Shown: piece after piece, positions 8,325-17,116 of the stretch
How the letters are laid out: every line of letters starts with the position of its first letter
Numbering within the stretch: the stretch's first letter is position 1
Assembly: GCF_018917935.1 (NCBI RefSeq)
Contig: NZ_JAHLPN010000001.1
Location: forward strand, 1-64,000
DNA length: 64,000 bases
Reading direction: 5' to 3'
Source: Kineothrix sp. MSJ-39
GTDB lineage: Bacteria; Bacillota; Clostridia; Lachnospirales; Lachnospiraceae
Notes under the pieces: generated by a model
Told to the model about the DNA's origin: nothing
Databases searched by the model: none
Seen by the model: only the letters and a program-made list of their open reading frames with translations
Position numbers and translations under genes: made by a program

Positions 8325-9476
8325 ATGGATTACATAGCAAGTACATTGAACAATCTGGTACATCAGACGGCTTTCTTCAATCTTACTTGGGGAAACTACC
8401 TTATGATTGTAGTGGCTTGTGTATTTCTATATCTGGCTATCGCAAAAGGGTTTGAACCACTTCTTTTGACTCCGATAGCATTCGGTATGCTGCTGGTTAA
8501 TATCTATCCGGATATCATGCTCAGCATTGAAGATTCCGCAAACGGAACCGGTGGTTTACTGTATTATTTCTACCTTTTGGATGAATGGGCGATTCTGCCA
8601 TCCCTGATCTTCATGGGTGTTGGTGCGATGACTGACTTCGGTCCGCTGATCGCCAATCCAAAGAGCTTTTTACTTGGTGCTGCAGCCCAGTTCGGTATTT
8701 TCGCAGCATACTTCGGTGCAATCGCACTTGGCTTCAATGACAAAGCTGCAGCAGCAATTTCCATCATCGGTGGTGCAGATGGTCCTACTTCCATCTTCCT
8801 TGCCGGTAAACTGGGACAGACAGCCCTTTTAGGACCGATCGCCGTTGCAGCATACTCTTATATGTCACTTGTTCCGATCATCCAGCCGCCGATCATGAAG
8901 CTGCTGACAACTGAGAAGGAACGTAAGATCAAAATGGGACAGCTCAGACCTGTATCTAAATTAGAGAAGATTCTGTTCCCGATCATCGTAACAATTGTTG
9001 TATGTTTACTGCTTCCTACAACAGCTCCACTTGTAGGTATGTTAATGCTTGGTAACTTATTCCGTGAGTCAGGTGTTGTTCGTCAGCTGACAGATACAGC
9101 AAGTAATGCCCTGATGTACATCGTAGTTATCCTGCTTGGTACATCCGTAGGTGCTACAACTTCAGCGGAAGCATTCTTAAATCTGGATACATTAAAGATC
9201 GTAGCACTTGGTCTGATTGCATTTGCATTTGGTACAGCAGCCGGTGTATTATTCGGTAAGCTCATGTGTATCTTCTCACATGGTAAGGTAAATCCGCTGA
9301 TCGGTTCCGCAGGTGTATCTGCCGTACCTATGGCAGCCCGTGTATCTCAGAAGGTCGGTGCAGAAGCAGATCCGACAAACTTCCTTTTAATGCATGCTAT
9401 GGGACCTAACGTAGCAGGTGTTATTGGTACAGCCGTAGCAGCCGGTACATTCATGGCTGTATTCGGTGTATTCTAA
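8325..9476 (+). CDS. Sodium-translocating decarboxylase beta subunit (OadB/MmdB/GcdB)
   Basis: A 383-residue integral membrane protein with about nine to eleven hydrophobic helices. It decarboxylates carboxybiotin and couples this to Na+ export. It carries the hallmark '[15 protein letters not shown]', whose aspartate (D152) matches the essential Asp of OadB, and the late '[20 protein letters not shown]' motif that also contributes to the Na+ path. Length is a little under the usual 430 of enterobacterial OadB and fits the MmdB/GcdB branch. It is preceded by an AGGAGG site and follows the biotin carrier by 48 bases. The family is certain; which carboxyl donor feeds it is not. Confidence 0.95.
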   Translation: MDYIASTLNNLVHQTAFFNLTWGNYLMIVVACVFLYLAIAKGFEPLLLTPIAFGMLLVNIYPDIMLSIEDSANGTGGLLYYFYLLDEWAILPSLIFMGVGAMTDFGPLIANPKSFLLGAAAQFGIFAAYFGAIALGFNDKAAAAISIIGGADGPTSIFLAGKLGQTALLGPIAVAAYSYMSLVPIIQPPIMKLLTTEKERKIKMGQLRPVSKLEKILFPIIVTIVVCLLLPTTAPLVGMLMLGNLFRESGVVRQLTDTASNALMYIVVILLGTSVGATTSAEAFLNLDTLKIVALGLIAFAFGTAAGVLFGKLMCIFSHGKVNPLIGSAGVSAVPMAARVSQKVGAEADPTNFLLMHAMGPNVAGVIGTAVAAGTFMAVFGVF

Positions 9477-9530
9477 AAAGAAATGTAATAAAAGTATGAT
9501 TGTTTAATCAAAACAGGAGGAAATAATAAA

Positions 9531-10952
9531 ATGGCTGAAAAAAAACCGATTAAAATTACGGAAACTATTTTGCGTGATGCACATCAGTCCTTAATCGCAA
9601 CAAGAATGCCTACCGAGCTGATGCTTCCAATCCTTGGCAAGCTTGATAAAGTTGGATATCATTCAATCGAGTGCTGGGGTGGTGCTACATTCGATGCTTC
9701 CCTTCGTTTCTTAAAGGAAGATCCATGGGAAAGACTTAGAAAGATCAAAGATGGCTGCCCGAATACACCTCTTCAGATGTTATTCAGAGGTCAGAATATC
9801 TTAGGTTACAGACCATACGCAGATGATGTTGTAGATGCTTTCGTTGAGAAATCCATCGCAAACGGTATCGATATCATCCGTATCTTCGACTGCTTAAATG
9901 ATATCCGTAACCTGCAGGAAGCTGTTGATGCTACAAACAGAATCAAACAGCGTGAAGGCAGAGGTCATGCACAGGTTGCATTATCCTATACACTTGGTGA
10001 TGCTTACACAATGGAATACTGGACATCAATGGCTAAGAAGATCGAAGAGATGGGTGCAGATTCTATCTGTATCAAGGATATGGCAGGTCTGTTAGTTCCT
10101 TACAAGGCTTCCGAGCTGATCAAGGAAATGAAGGCTGCTACAAAGCTTCCGATCCAGTTACATACACACTATACATCAGGTGTTGCTTCTATGACATACT
10201 TAAAGGCAGTAGAAGCAGGCGTAGATGTGATCGACTGTGCAATGAGCCCATTCGCTATGGGTACTTCACAGCCTGCAACAGAAGTTATGGTTGAAACCTT
10301 CAAGGGTACAGAGTACGATACAGGTTATGATCAGAACCTTCTTGCAGAAATCGCTGATTACTTCAGACCTTACAGAGATGAGTGCTTAAAGACAGGCCTC
10401 TTAAATCCAAAGGTTATGGGAGTAGATATCAAGACATTATTATATCAGGTACCGGGCGGAATGCTTTCTAACATGGTTTCCCAGTTAAAAGAGCAGAATG
10501 CAGAAGACAGATACTATGATGTATTAAAGGAAATTCCTGAAGTTCGTAAAGACTTAGGTGAGCCACCGCTTGTAACACCTTCTTCACAGATCGTTGGTAC
10601 ACAGGCTGTATTTAACGTACTGATGGGCGAGAGATACAAGATGGCTACAGACCAGACAAAGGATATGCTCCGTGGTAAATACGGTAAGACTGTTAAGCCT
10701 ATGAACCAGGCAGTTATCGATAAGGTTATTCCTGGGGAAGAAATCCGTACAGAGAGATCCGGTGCTTATGTAGAAAACGAAATGGATAAGCTGGAAGCTG
10801 AAATGAAAGAATGGAAGCAGCAGGACGAAGACGTATTATCATACGCTTTATTCCCACAGGTTGCTACAGACTTCTTCAAGTATCGTAAAGCACAGCAGGA
10901 TAAAGTTGATTTATCCAAGGCTGATACAAAGAACGGTGCTTATCCGGTTTAA
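9531..10952 (+). CDS. oadA: Oxaloacetate decarboxylase alpha / pyruvate carboxyltransferase subunit without biotin domain (transcarboxylase 5S-like)
   Basis: A 473-residue HMG-CoA-lyase-like TIM-barrel carboxyltransferase. The start 'ITETILRDAHQSLIATRM' supplies the metal-binding Asp, and 'IKDMAGLLVPYKA' and 'HTHYTSG' carry the catalytic Lys and metal-ligand His residues. It exchanges a carboxyl group between biotin and pyruvate/oxaloacetate. The protein ends after the PYC_OADA conserved domain, so unlike enterobacterial OadA it has no fused biotinyl domain; the separate carrier at 7911-8276 must supply it. This is the plan of the transcarboxylase 5S subunit. It is the last gene of the operon and is followed by a strong terminator. 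Confidence 0.92.
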   Translation: MAEKKPIKITETILRDAHQSLIATRMPTELMLPILGKLDKVGYHSIECWGGATFDASLRFLKEDPWERLRKIKDGCPNTPLQMLFRGQNILGYRPYADDVVDAFVEKSIANGIDIIRIFDCLNDIRNLQEAVDATNRIKQREGRGHAQVALSYTLGDAYTMEYWTSMAKKIEEMGADSICIKDMAGLLVPYKASELIKEMKAATKLPIQLHTHYTSGVASMTYLKAVEAGVDVIDCAMSPFAMGTSQPATEVMVETFKGTEYDTGYDQNLLAEIADYFRPYRDECLKTGLLNPKVMGVDIKTLLYQVPGGMLSNMVSQLKEQNAEDRYYDVLKEIPEVRKDLGEPPLVTPSSQIVGTQAVFNVLMGERYKMATDQTKDMLRGKYGKTVKPMNQAVIDKVIPGEEIRTERSGAYVENEMDKLEAEMKEWKQQDEDVLSYALFPQVATDFFKYRKAQQDKVDLSKADTKNGAYPV

Positions 10953-10975
10953 TCAGATCTGATAAACAAAGCAAG

Positions 10976-11008
10976 AAAACCTCCGACAGTTGTCGGAGGT
11001 TTTTTATT
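10976..11008. terminator. Strong, probably bidirectional terminator between the decarboxylase operon and dut
   Basis: AAAACCTCCGACA and its exact reverse complement are separated by two bases (functionally a four-base loop), followed by a T-run on + and preceded by A's that become a T-run on -. It lies between two converging genes and can serve both. Confidence 0.9.
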
Positions 11009-11036
11009 AAGACTTCTATAGGTTACATAACAATTT

Positions 11037-11471
11037 CTAGTTTTTTCCTGTGCTTCCGATGCCACCACGGTTAGCACCGGACAACTCTTTAACTTCATCA
11101 AATACAAGCTTTGGCTGGTTCTTTTCAATACGGAACTGACAGATCCGGTCGTTTTTATGGATCACGGTATCACGCAGCGCATAGGCAGGCATATACCAGT
11201 AATCATTCGGACCGCAGTAGGAACTGTCGATAATACCGCAGTGATTTGTCTGGATGATCCCAAAATTCTTGTAAGTAGAGCTGCGTGGTACAACATGCGC
11301 TTCATAGCCTTCCGGAAGTTTCATGGCTACACCGAGGTGGATCAGCTTGAATTCTCCTGCCTTCAGTTCCACATCAACAGCACTTCTCAGATCGATCCAG
11401 TCCGATTTTCCGTCGATATAGGTCAGTTTTTCAATCGTGTCATCTAAATATTGGATTTGAATGGTTTCCAT
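11037..11471 (-). CDS. dut: dUTP diphosphatase
   Basis: A trimeric dUTPase that hydrolyses dUTP to dUMP, keeping uracil out of DNA and supplying dTMP synthesis. The conserved motifs are all seen: '[11 protein letters not shown]' (motif 2), '[12 protein letters not shown]' (motif 3, with the Asp that activates water), 'DRICQFRI' (motif 4) and the glycine-rich 'RGGIGSTGK' tail (motif 5). I start at the ATG at 11471 because AAGGAG sits just upstream; a longer frame to 11519 adds an unconvincing leader. This gives 144 residues, normal for the family. It is a single gene, convergent with the decarboxylase operon. Confidence 0.93.
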   Translation of the reverse strand: METIQIQYLDDTIEKLTYIDGKSDWIDLRSAVDVELKAGEFKLIHLGVAMKLPEGYEAHVVPRSSTYKNFGIIQTNHCGIIDSSYCGPNDYWYMPAYALRDTVIHKNDRICQFRIEKNQPKLVFDEVKELSGANRGGIGSTGKN

Positions 11472-11666
11472 GTGTGTCTCCTTTGTATATGTCGATTTAT
11501 GACTTTTATTATACCACACTTGCGTTTTGTTTTAACCTGTATTTTGCTCTCTGTTTTAGAATTTTGTTTTTCGGACAGTCTTGAATCAGTTCTGTATATG
11601 CATATTTCCATGATAATGCAGGATACTAAAGGTAACAGCGGAAAGAATGGGTAAAGGAGCAAAAAA

Positions 11667-13091
11667 ATGGAACCGATCATTATAGAATCCCGGATCAGCA
11701 AAAATCTGGAAGAAAATCAGCAGTATTTTGATGATAAACTGCGTGTGGGAATGAATTATGATATGTTGTCGAGTAAACTGCAGATTGCGGGGAGAAGAGC
11801 AGTTTTATATTACATCAATGGTATGTATAAGGATGAACTAATGCAAAAAGTGTTACAATATCTGCTTTCTGTAAAGGATGATGAAATGCCGCAATCTGCC
11901 GCCGAATTTTTACAAAACAACATGCCTTGTACGGAAGTGGAACTGGAAGAACGTAAAGAAAAGATACTGATCGCCGTTTTGGCAGGGCAGATTGCTCTGC
12001 TGGTAGACGGTTTTGATAAATGCTTTATTTTTGATGCAAGAGAGTTTCCGGCAAGAGGTGTGGAAGAACCGCCCAAGGACAAAACACTGCGTGGTTCCAA
12101 GGATGGATTTGTGGAAACGATCGTGAGTAATACTGCATTGATCCGGCGCAGGATCAGAGATACGGACCTGTGCATTGAAATGCTGCAGGCAGGAGAAAGC
12201 TCACATACGGATATTGCTGTCTGTTATATGGCTGATCGGGTGGATCATGACTTTTTATATGATCTCAAAAGCAGGATCAAAGGACTGCACGTGGATGCAC
12301 TCAGCTTAAACCAGCAGTCTCTTGCGGAAAGTTTGTATGAAAAGCACTGGTTTAATCCATTTCCCAAATACCGGTATTCGGAGCGGCCGGATACAACAGC
12401 AGCGCAGATCCTGGAGGGAAATATTGTGATCCTTGTGGACAATGCACCACAGGCAATGATACTGCCGACCTCCCTGTTTGATATTATAGAAGAAGTGGAT
12501 GATTATTATTTCCCGCCGGTAACGGGTACCTACTTAAGACTGGCACGACTTTTGATTACAGTGATCTCGTATTTTATCACGCCGCTTTATCTGCTGCTGA
12601 TGATGTATCCGGCCTGGATCCCTGATAAATATCAGTTTATCATGCTGAAAGAAACATCCAATATTCCTATTTTCTGGCAGCTTATCATTTTGGAAATCGC
12701 ACTTGACGGTCTGAAGCTGGCGGCGGTCAATACACCAAATATGCTTAGTACACCGCTTAGTATCATGGCAGCACTAGTACTGGGGGATTTTTCCGTCAGC
12801 AGCGGCTGGTTTAATGCAGAAATCATGCTGTATATGTCCTTTGTAGCAGTGGCTAACTATACACAGACGAATTATGAGCTTTCCTATGCGGTGAAATTCA
12901 TGCGGATCCTGAATCTGATTCTTACGGTCAGCTTTGGCGTGTACGGTTTTATTGCGGGAGTCGGTATTGCACTTGTCTGCCTGATCAATAATAAGATGGT
13001 TTCAGGGCGCGGCTATTTATATCCGCTCATCCCGTTTGACTGGAAAAAGCTGCGGACAAGACTGATCAGAAGGAATATCCATCAGGTATAA
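11667..13091 (+). CDS. GerA-family spore membrane protein, SpoVAF-like
   Basis: A 474-residue protein of the GerA/SpoVAF family, found in the inner spore membrane. Two soluble lobes (about 1-280) include 'GRRAVLYYINGMYKDELMQ' and 'DTDLCIEMLQAGESSHTDIAVCYM'; four to five membrane helices follow (about 285-455). The segment 'DDYYFPPVTGTYLRLARLL' and the weak similarity to nutrient receptor A subunits point to the SpoVAF branch. No GerB or GerC genes and no spoVA genes sit next to it, so it stands alone here. The start follows AAAGGAG. Family confident, branch less so. Confidence 0.8.
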   Translation: MEPIIIESRISKNLEENQQYFDDKLRVGMNYDMLSSKLQIAGRRAVLYYINGMYKDELMQKVLQYLLSVKDDEMPQSAAEFLQNNMPCTEVELEERKEKILIAVLAGQIALLVDGFDKCFIFDAREFPARGVEEPPKDKTLRGSKDGFVETIVSNTALIRRRIRDTDLCIEMLQAGESSHTDIAVCYMADRVDHDFLYDLKSRIKGLHVDALSLNQQSLAESLYEKHWFNPFPKYRYSERPDTTAAQILEGNIVILVDNAPQAMILPTSLFDIIEEVDDYYFPPVTGTYLRLARLLITVISYFITPLYLLLMMYPAWIPDKYQFIMLKETSNIPIFWQLIILEIALDGLKLAAVNTPNMLSTPLSIMAALVLGDFSVSSGWFNAEIMLYMSFVAVANYTQTNYELSYAVKFMRILNLILTVSFGVYGFIAGVGIALVCLINNKMVSGRGYLYPLIPFDWKKLRTRLIRRNIHQV

Positions 13092-13130
13092 AATAGAAAG
13101 AAGAACCAGTCACCCCCATCGGTTATTTTT

Positions 13131-13139
13131 CATATGATA
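13131..13139 (+). promoter_or_regulatory. Candidate late mother-cell (SigE/SigK-type) -10 element of cotJABC
   Basis: CATATGATA matches the CATAnnnTA form of a SigK-type -10, about 27 bases before cotJA, with an AC-containing stretch (CACCC) roughly 16-20 bases upstream. The match is short; the spore-coat genes downstream make it plausible. Confidence 0.35.
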
Positions 13140-13165
13140 ATAAAAAAGAAGGAGATTTTTGTCAT

Positions 13166-13339
13166 ATGAAAAATTACGAGAAAGAGTCTGATCTGAGGGA
13201 ACTGCCGCTGGCTATGGCGTATGTCCCATGGCAGCATCTTGACCGCATATATGAAAATCTGGAAGAAGCATTATGCGTTGGAACTTTATTTCCGGAACTG
13301 AATAAACCGTTTCAGGGAAGGAGATGTGTGAAAAAATGA
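13166..13339 (+). CDS. cotJA: Spore coat associated protein CotJA
   Basis: A 57-residue protein reading 'LPLAMAYVPWQHLDRIYENLEEALCVGTLFPELNKPF', the typical CotJA core: a proline-tryptophan segment and a 'GTLFPEL' turn. Its ATG follows AAGGAGA with good spacing. The frame ends in a TGA inside the start of cotJB, so the two genes are coupled. CotJA helps assemble the CotJC catalase-like protein into the spore coat in the mother cell. Small size and the cotJABC order make this secure. Confidence 0.9.
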   Translation: MKNYEKESDLRELPLAMAYVPWQHLDRIYENLEEALCVGTLFPELNKPFQGRRCVKK

Positions 13340-13602
13340 AGCAGGAAGCATCGAAAAAAGCGTTACTGGCAGAGATTACACAGGTGGGTTTCGCGGTAGA
13401 TGAAATGACCCTGTACCTGGACACACATCCGTATGAAATGGAAGCAATCGATTATCTGACTTATTACGTCAGACGGAAAAACCAGCTGATGAAAGAATAT
13501 GCTTATCAATATGGTCCATTGACCATTGCAACCGCGGATCACAGACAGGATGTCTGGAGCTGGGCGCTTTTGCCGATGCCATGGAACGGAGGTGACTGCT
13601 GA
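13336..13602 (+). CDS. cotJB: Spore coat protein CotJB
   Basis: An 88-residue CotJB protein, marked by 'LLAEITQVGFAVDEMTLYLDTHP' and the tail 'WSWALLPMPWNGGDC'. It is an inner spore-coat component, second gene of cotJABC. Two in-frame ATG codons are possible; I prefer 13336 because AAGGAG (13317-13322) is too close to the one at 13324. The gene overlaps the end of cotJA and its TGA overlaps the ATG of cotJC, so translation of all three is linked. Confidence 0.92.
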   Translation: MKQEASKKALLAEITQVGFAVDEMTLYLDTHPYEMEAIDYLTYYVRRKNQLMKEYAYQYGPLTIATADHRQDVWSWALLPMPWNGGDC

Positions 13603-14222
13603 TGTGGAGTTATGAAAGAAGATTACAGTATCCTGTCAATATCAAGGATACGGATGCAAAAGCCGCACAGATCATTATCAGCCAGTACGGAGGACCGGAC
13701 GGGGAACTTGGTGCTTCCATGCGTTATCTGTCACAGAGATTTACAATTCCCTATAATGAAGTGGCGGGGCTTCTGACCGATATTGGAACGGAAGAGCTGG
13801 GGCACTTCGAAATAATTGGTGCGATCGTGCATCAGCTGACGAGAGATCTTTCCATGGAAGAAATCGAAAAATCCGGGTTTGCACCATACTATGTAGATCA
13901 TACGCTGGCATTATGGCCGCAGGCTGCGGGTGGAGTGCCTCATAATGCGTGTCAGTATCAGTCCAAAGGGGATCCGATTACGGATCTGATGGAAGATATG
14001 GCGGCAGAACAGAAAGCAAGGACGACTTACGATAATATCCTTCGTATGGTAAAAGATCCGGATGTCTGTGATGTCATTAAATTCTTAAGAGCCAGAGAGA
14101 TCGTGCACTTCCAGCGTTTCGGTGAAGCACTCCGTATTGTACAGGATAAGTTAAATGAAAAGAATTTCTATGCATTTAATCCGGCATTTGATACGTGCAC
14201 AACAAAGACGGATAACAGATAA
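13602..14222 (+). CDS. cotJC: Spore coat protein CotJC, manganese catalase family
   Basis: A 206-residue protein of the dimanganese catalase family that forms part of the spore coat. It begins 'MWSYERRLQYPVNI', typical of CotJC. The four-helix ferritin-like fold shows carboxylate/His ligands in 'DIGTEELGHFEIIGAIVHQL' and 'REIVHFQRFGEALRI', and 'EDMAAEQKARTTYDNIL' between them. It may remove peroxide or have a structural role in the coat. It is the last gene of cotJABC, followed by a hairpin. Confidence 0.95.
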   Translation: MWSYERRLQYPVNIKDTDAKAAQIIISQYGGPDGELGASMRYLSQRFTIPYNEVAGLLTDIGTEELGHFEIIGAIVHQLTRDLSMEEIEKSGFAPYYVDHTLALWPQAAGGVPHNACQYQSKGDPITDLMEDMAAEQKARTTYDNILRMVKDPDVCDVIKFLRAREIVHFQRFGEALRIVQDKLNEKNFYAFNPAFDTCTTKTDNR

Positions 14223-14231
14223 AATGAACTT

Positions 14232-14262
14232 AGACAGGCGCAGAATCAGCGCCTGTCTTTCT
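14232..14262 (+). terminator. Hairpin terminator after cotJABC
   Basis: AGACAGGCGC and GCGCCTGTCT form a perfect 10-bp stem with a 7-base loop. The T-run after it is short and interrupted, so termination may be partial. Confidence 0.65.
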
Positions 14263-14389
14263 GTCAACCCCCGAACGGATTTCAGGTGTGAAAAAATTGC
14301 CGTGATTTTTTGTGAATTATCACAAATTGTATATGAGCGGGAATAATGATACTATATATTGAAATACGAAAGTGCAGGGGGAATGAAAC

Positions 14390-14572
14390 ATGTTATCAGA
14401 AAAAGACAGAGCAGTGGTAGGCAGTTATGTGGGAGCCGGTATGAATCTGGAGGTGCTTTTGAAAAGTTTCCCGCAGTTCCAGAGCGCGGATGTAAAAAGC
14501 GTGTATGAAGAGTATACAAGACCGACGATGAACTATGCAGATCCGATGAAGGTGAGCATGAACTGTTCATAA
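14390..14572 (+). CDS. Small protein of unknown function
   Basis: A 60-residue frame with a convincing ribosome site (AGGGGGAATGAAAC then ATG) and a terminator about 45 bases after its stop, so it looks like a real single-gene unit. The sequence is mainly helical in character ('LEVLLKSFPQFQSADVKSVYEEY'), with no signal peptide, membrane segment or known motif. I do not recognise it. It lies between the spore-coat operon and a SHOCT-domain gene. Confidence 0.5.
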   Translation: MLSEKDRAVVGSYVGAGMNLEVLLKSFPQFQSADVKSVYEEYTRPTMNYADPMKVSMNCS

Positions 14573-14616
14573 GCAGTCAGAAAAAAGATAAAAATGCCAT
14601 ATGGATTTCAGAAAAG

Positions 14617-14650
14617 CAGGCAGATCGTAAACCGAATCTGCCTGTTTTCT
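14617..14650 (+). terminator. Terminator after the 60-residue gene
   Basis: CAGGCAGAT and ATCTGCCTG form a 9-bp stem with a 10-base loop, followed by TTTTCTT. Confidence 0.8.
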
Positions 14651-14713
14651 TACCGTATTTGCAAACAAAAAGCAATAATGCGGGAAATAATCTTCAAAAG
14701 TTTGTATAGATTG

Positions 14714-14742
14714 TTTACAAATAAATGCTTACCAATTATAAT
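14714..14742 (+). promoter_or_regulatory. Sigma-A promoter of the SHOCT-domain gene
   Basis: TTTACA (14714-14719) and TATAAT (14737-14742) are 17 bases apart. An inverted repeat CTTACCA (14728-14734) / TGGTAAG (14749-14755) frames the -10 box and may be an operator. Confidence 0.75.
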
Positions 14743-14831
14743 AGAACGTGGTAAGATAGTACTAAGAATGAATAGATATGATTAGTATTTATTTTTGTGT
14801 GAAGAATAACATGATATAGGGAGTGAAAGTT

Positions 14832-15530
14832 ATGAAATGTTTAATTTGTGGAAGCGAATCAGCTAATGAAGTCTGCAACAAGTGTATTCGCCTGGAAAAG
14901 ATCTTATATCAAAAAGAATGGAACTTCAAAGAAGGTATGTTGATCAAAAAGACAGAGGCCTTCCGAATTGCTATTTCAAATCTTCGTATCAGCGGTCGTG
15001 CTGCGATCTGTGATAACCCGAAGGGATTGAATGCAAGGATTGATAATATTTCCTATTACCTGCTGAACGTAAAGGAATGCTCTCAGGTAACTTATCAGGG
15101 AAAGAAGACTCTGATGGTATCTCTGGAAGGAACAGGAGAAAATCATTACAACAGATACATCTTCCTGCCGGGCTTTGAAGAAGGCGATCAGCTTGTAAAT
15201 GCGATTTTCGATGCAAAGACAAAGGCTGCATCTCTGACAGAGCGTATCCGCCAGAATAACGGAATTGCAAGCAGACCTGTTGAGGTGACACCGACAGTTG
15301 CAAGCTCTGATTTCCATGTAAATCAGCCGGCACCGGCTCCTGCACCTGCAGCAGCACCGGCTCCTGCTCCGGCACCAACAAGTACGGATACAGTCGCACT
15401 GGCAGGTATTGCAGAAGATATTTCTGAATTTGAGACGAAGATCAAAAAGTTGAAAGTATTACGTGATAATGGTATTCTGAGTGATGAAGAGTACGAGGCA
15501 GAAAAGAAGAAACTTGTTAGTATCTTTTAA
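14832..15530 (+). CDS. Zinc-ribbon and SHOCT-domain protein of unknown function
   Basis: A 232-residue cytoplasmic protein. The N-terminus has two CxxC pairs ('CLICGSESANEVCNKC'), a likely small zinc ribbon. The middle (about 35-140) looks like a PH-type beta domain ('RISGRAAICDNPKGLNARI'). A flexible Pro/Ala hinge ('APAPAPAAAPAPAPAP') leads to a C-terminal SHOCT motif ('KIKKLKVLRDNGILSDEEYEAEKKKL'), which usually mediates oligomerisation. I start at the ATG at 14832; a GTG at 14823 is too close to the GGGAG ribosome site. It has its own promoter and terminator. The function is unknown; the neighbours give no hint. Confidence 0.78.
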   Translation: MKCLICGSESANEVCNKCIRLEKILYQKEWNFKEGMLIKKTEAFRIAISNLRISGRAAICDNPKGLNARIDNISYYLLNVKECSQVTYQGKKTLMVSLEGTGENHYNRYIFLPGFEEGDQLVNAIFDAKTKAASLTERIRQNNGIASRPVEVTPTVASSDFHVNQPAPAPAPAAAPAPAPAPTSTDTVALAGIAEDISEFETKIKKLKVLRDNGILSDEEYEAEKKKLVSIF

Positions 15531-15548
15531 GTATCTTTAAGAAACGTT

Positions 15549-15576
15549 AAAAAAGCTGTCGTCTGACAGCTTTTTT
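15549..15576 (+). terminator. Terminator after the SHOCT-domain gene
   Basis: AAAAAAGCTGTC and GACAGCTTTTTT form a perfect 12-bp stem with the 4-base loop GTCT and a T-run inside the descending arm. Confidence 0.9.
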
Positions 15577-15622
15577 ATGGTATATGGTATTATATACGGA
15601 ATAACACTTGGAGGATTGATGT

Positions 15623-17116
15623 ATGCGAGGTATTGAAACACAGGTTCGTAAAGTGCGAAGACGTGTTTTTAAGGAGGTTGCGGATCTGGCATATCACTCA
15701 GAAAATCTGATCGATGATATGGAAGCCCTTCCTTACAAAATTGTTCCCGGCGAGGATAATGAATACTGGGAAAGTGTTTACAGAGAAAGAGCGGTAGTCA
15801 GAGAGCGGATCAGACTTGCCATGGGCATGTCACTCAGACCGGAGGATACGCCTGTTCATGTATCACAGGGCGTAGAAGAGAGTAATATTGCCGAAAAATA
15901 TTATGAACCGCCGCTTTTGCAGGTGATTCCATCTGCCTGTAACGCATGTCCGGAAAACCAATATGAAGTTACAAATAAATGTATGGGCTGTCTGGCGCAT
16001 CCATGTAATGAGGTGTGTCCGCGTGGCGCAATTACAATGGTACATGGCAAGTCCTATATTGATCAGGAAAAATGTATCAAATGCGGTAAATGTAAGTCAG
16101 TCTGTCCTTACGATGCAATTTCACATCAGGTTCGTCCGTGCGCAGGTGCCTGTGGCGTTGGTGCGATCAAGAATGACAGTAAGGGACGTGCTAAGATCGA
16201 TAATGATATGTGTGTATCATGCGGTCAGTGTATGGTAAGCTGTCCGTTTGGTGCGATCGCCGATAAATCACAGATCTTCCAGCTGATCCGTGCGATGCAG
16301 TCCGGCAAAAAGATCATTGCGCAGGTTGCACCGGCGTTTGTCGGACAGTTTGGCAAAAATGTTACACCGGATGCCTTTAAAACAGCATTAAAGCAGCTCG
16401 GTTTTTATGATGTTTATGAAACTGCCATTGGTGCGGATCTTGGTGCCATGACAGAAGCAGAGCACTATGTCAAGGAAGTGGCGACCGGAGAACTTCCTTT
16501 CCTTCTGACAAGCTGTTGTCCGTCCTGGTCAATGCTGGCAAAGAAGTTTTTCCCGGAGACGATCGACAAGATCTCCAATGCACTGACCCCTATGGTAGCG
16601 ACTGCACGTGTGATCAAAGAGGAACATCCGGATGCCAGCGTTGTGTTTATCGGACCTTGTGCATCCAAAAAGCTGGAGGCTTCCCGCCGTACAGTGCGTT
16701 CCGATGTTGATTTTGTTATTACATTTGAAGAGCTTGTTGGTATGTTTGAAGCAAAGGGCATCAAGCTCGAAGAGATAGAGCCGCAGGACGAAATGAAGGA
16801 TGCAACAGGAGCCGGACGTGGTTACGGTGTTGCAGGCGGTGTTGCTGCTGCGATTGAAGAATGTATCAGAGAATATTATCCGGATGTCGATGTCAATATC
16901 GAGCATGCTGAAAGCCTTGCAGAATGTAAGAAGATGCTGATGCTTGCAAAGATGGGCAAGAAGAACGGATGCCTGATCGAGGGTATGGCCTGCCCCGGAG
17001 GCTGTGTAGCCGGCGCCGGAACGAATATTGCGGTTCCGCAGGCGACAAAAGAGGTCAATAACTTTAAAGCACATTCGGAAAAGAAGATTCCGGAGATGGA
17101 GGAAAATCATGACTAA
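15623..17116 (+). CDS. [FeFe]-hydrogenase, monomeric, probably group B
   Basis: A 497-residue iron-only hydrogenase that evolves or takes up H2 with ferredoxin as likely partner. Residues about 105-225 hold several cysteine clusters for [4Fe-4S] centres ('[12 protein letters not shown]', '[12 protein letters not shown]', '[10 protein letters not shown]'). The H-cluster motifs follow: L1 'TSCCPSW' with C298-C299, L2 'GPCASKKLE' with C346, and L3 'MACPGGC' with C457 and C461. The absence of the 2Fe-2S plant-type domain and the 'GPC' form of L2 suggest group B rather than the standard group A enzyme. Maturases are not in the window. It overlaps gltX by 8 bases, an odd pairing. Confidence 0.92.
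   Translation: MRGIETQVRKVRRRVFKEVADLAYHSENLIDDMEALPYKIVPGEDNEYWESVYRERAVVRERIRLAMGMSLRPEDTPVHVSQGVEESNIAEKYYEPPLLQVIPSACNACPENQYEVTNKCMGCLAHPCNEVCPRGAITMVHGKSYIDQEKCIKCGKCKSVCPYDAISHQVRPCAGACGVGAIKNDSKGRAKIDNDMCVSCGQCMVSCPFGAIADKSQIFQLIRAMQSGKKIIAQVAPAFVGQFGKNVTPDAFKTALKQLGFYDVYETAIGADLGAMTEAEHYVKEVATGELPFLLTSCCPSWSMLAKKFFPETIDKISNALTPMVATARVIKEEHPDASVVFIGPCASKKLEASRRTVRSDVDFVITFEELVGMFEAKGIKLEEIEPQDEMKDATGAGRGYGVAGGVAAAIEECIREYYPDVDVNIEHAESLAECKKMLMLAKMGKKNGCLIEGMACPGGCVAGAGTNIAVPQATKEVNNFKAHSEKKIPEMEENHD

Noticed and set aside
11520-11666. Sigma-G promoter for the SpoVAF-like gene
   Set aside because: CATGATA could be a -10 element but no -35 lies at the right distance, so I do not report it.
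15577-15622. Rex operator upstream of the hydrogenase
   Set aside because: I searched for a TTGTTAA/TTAACAA-type palindrome and saw none; an extended -10-like TGGTATTAT at 15585-15593 is too weak to list.
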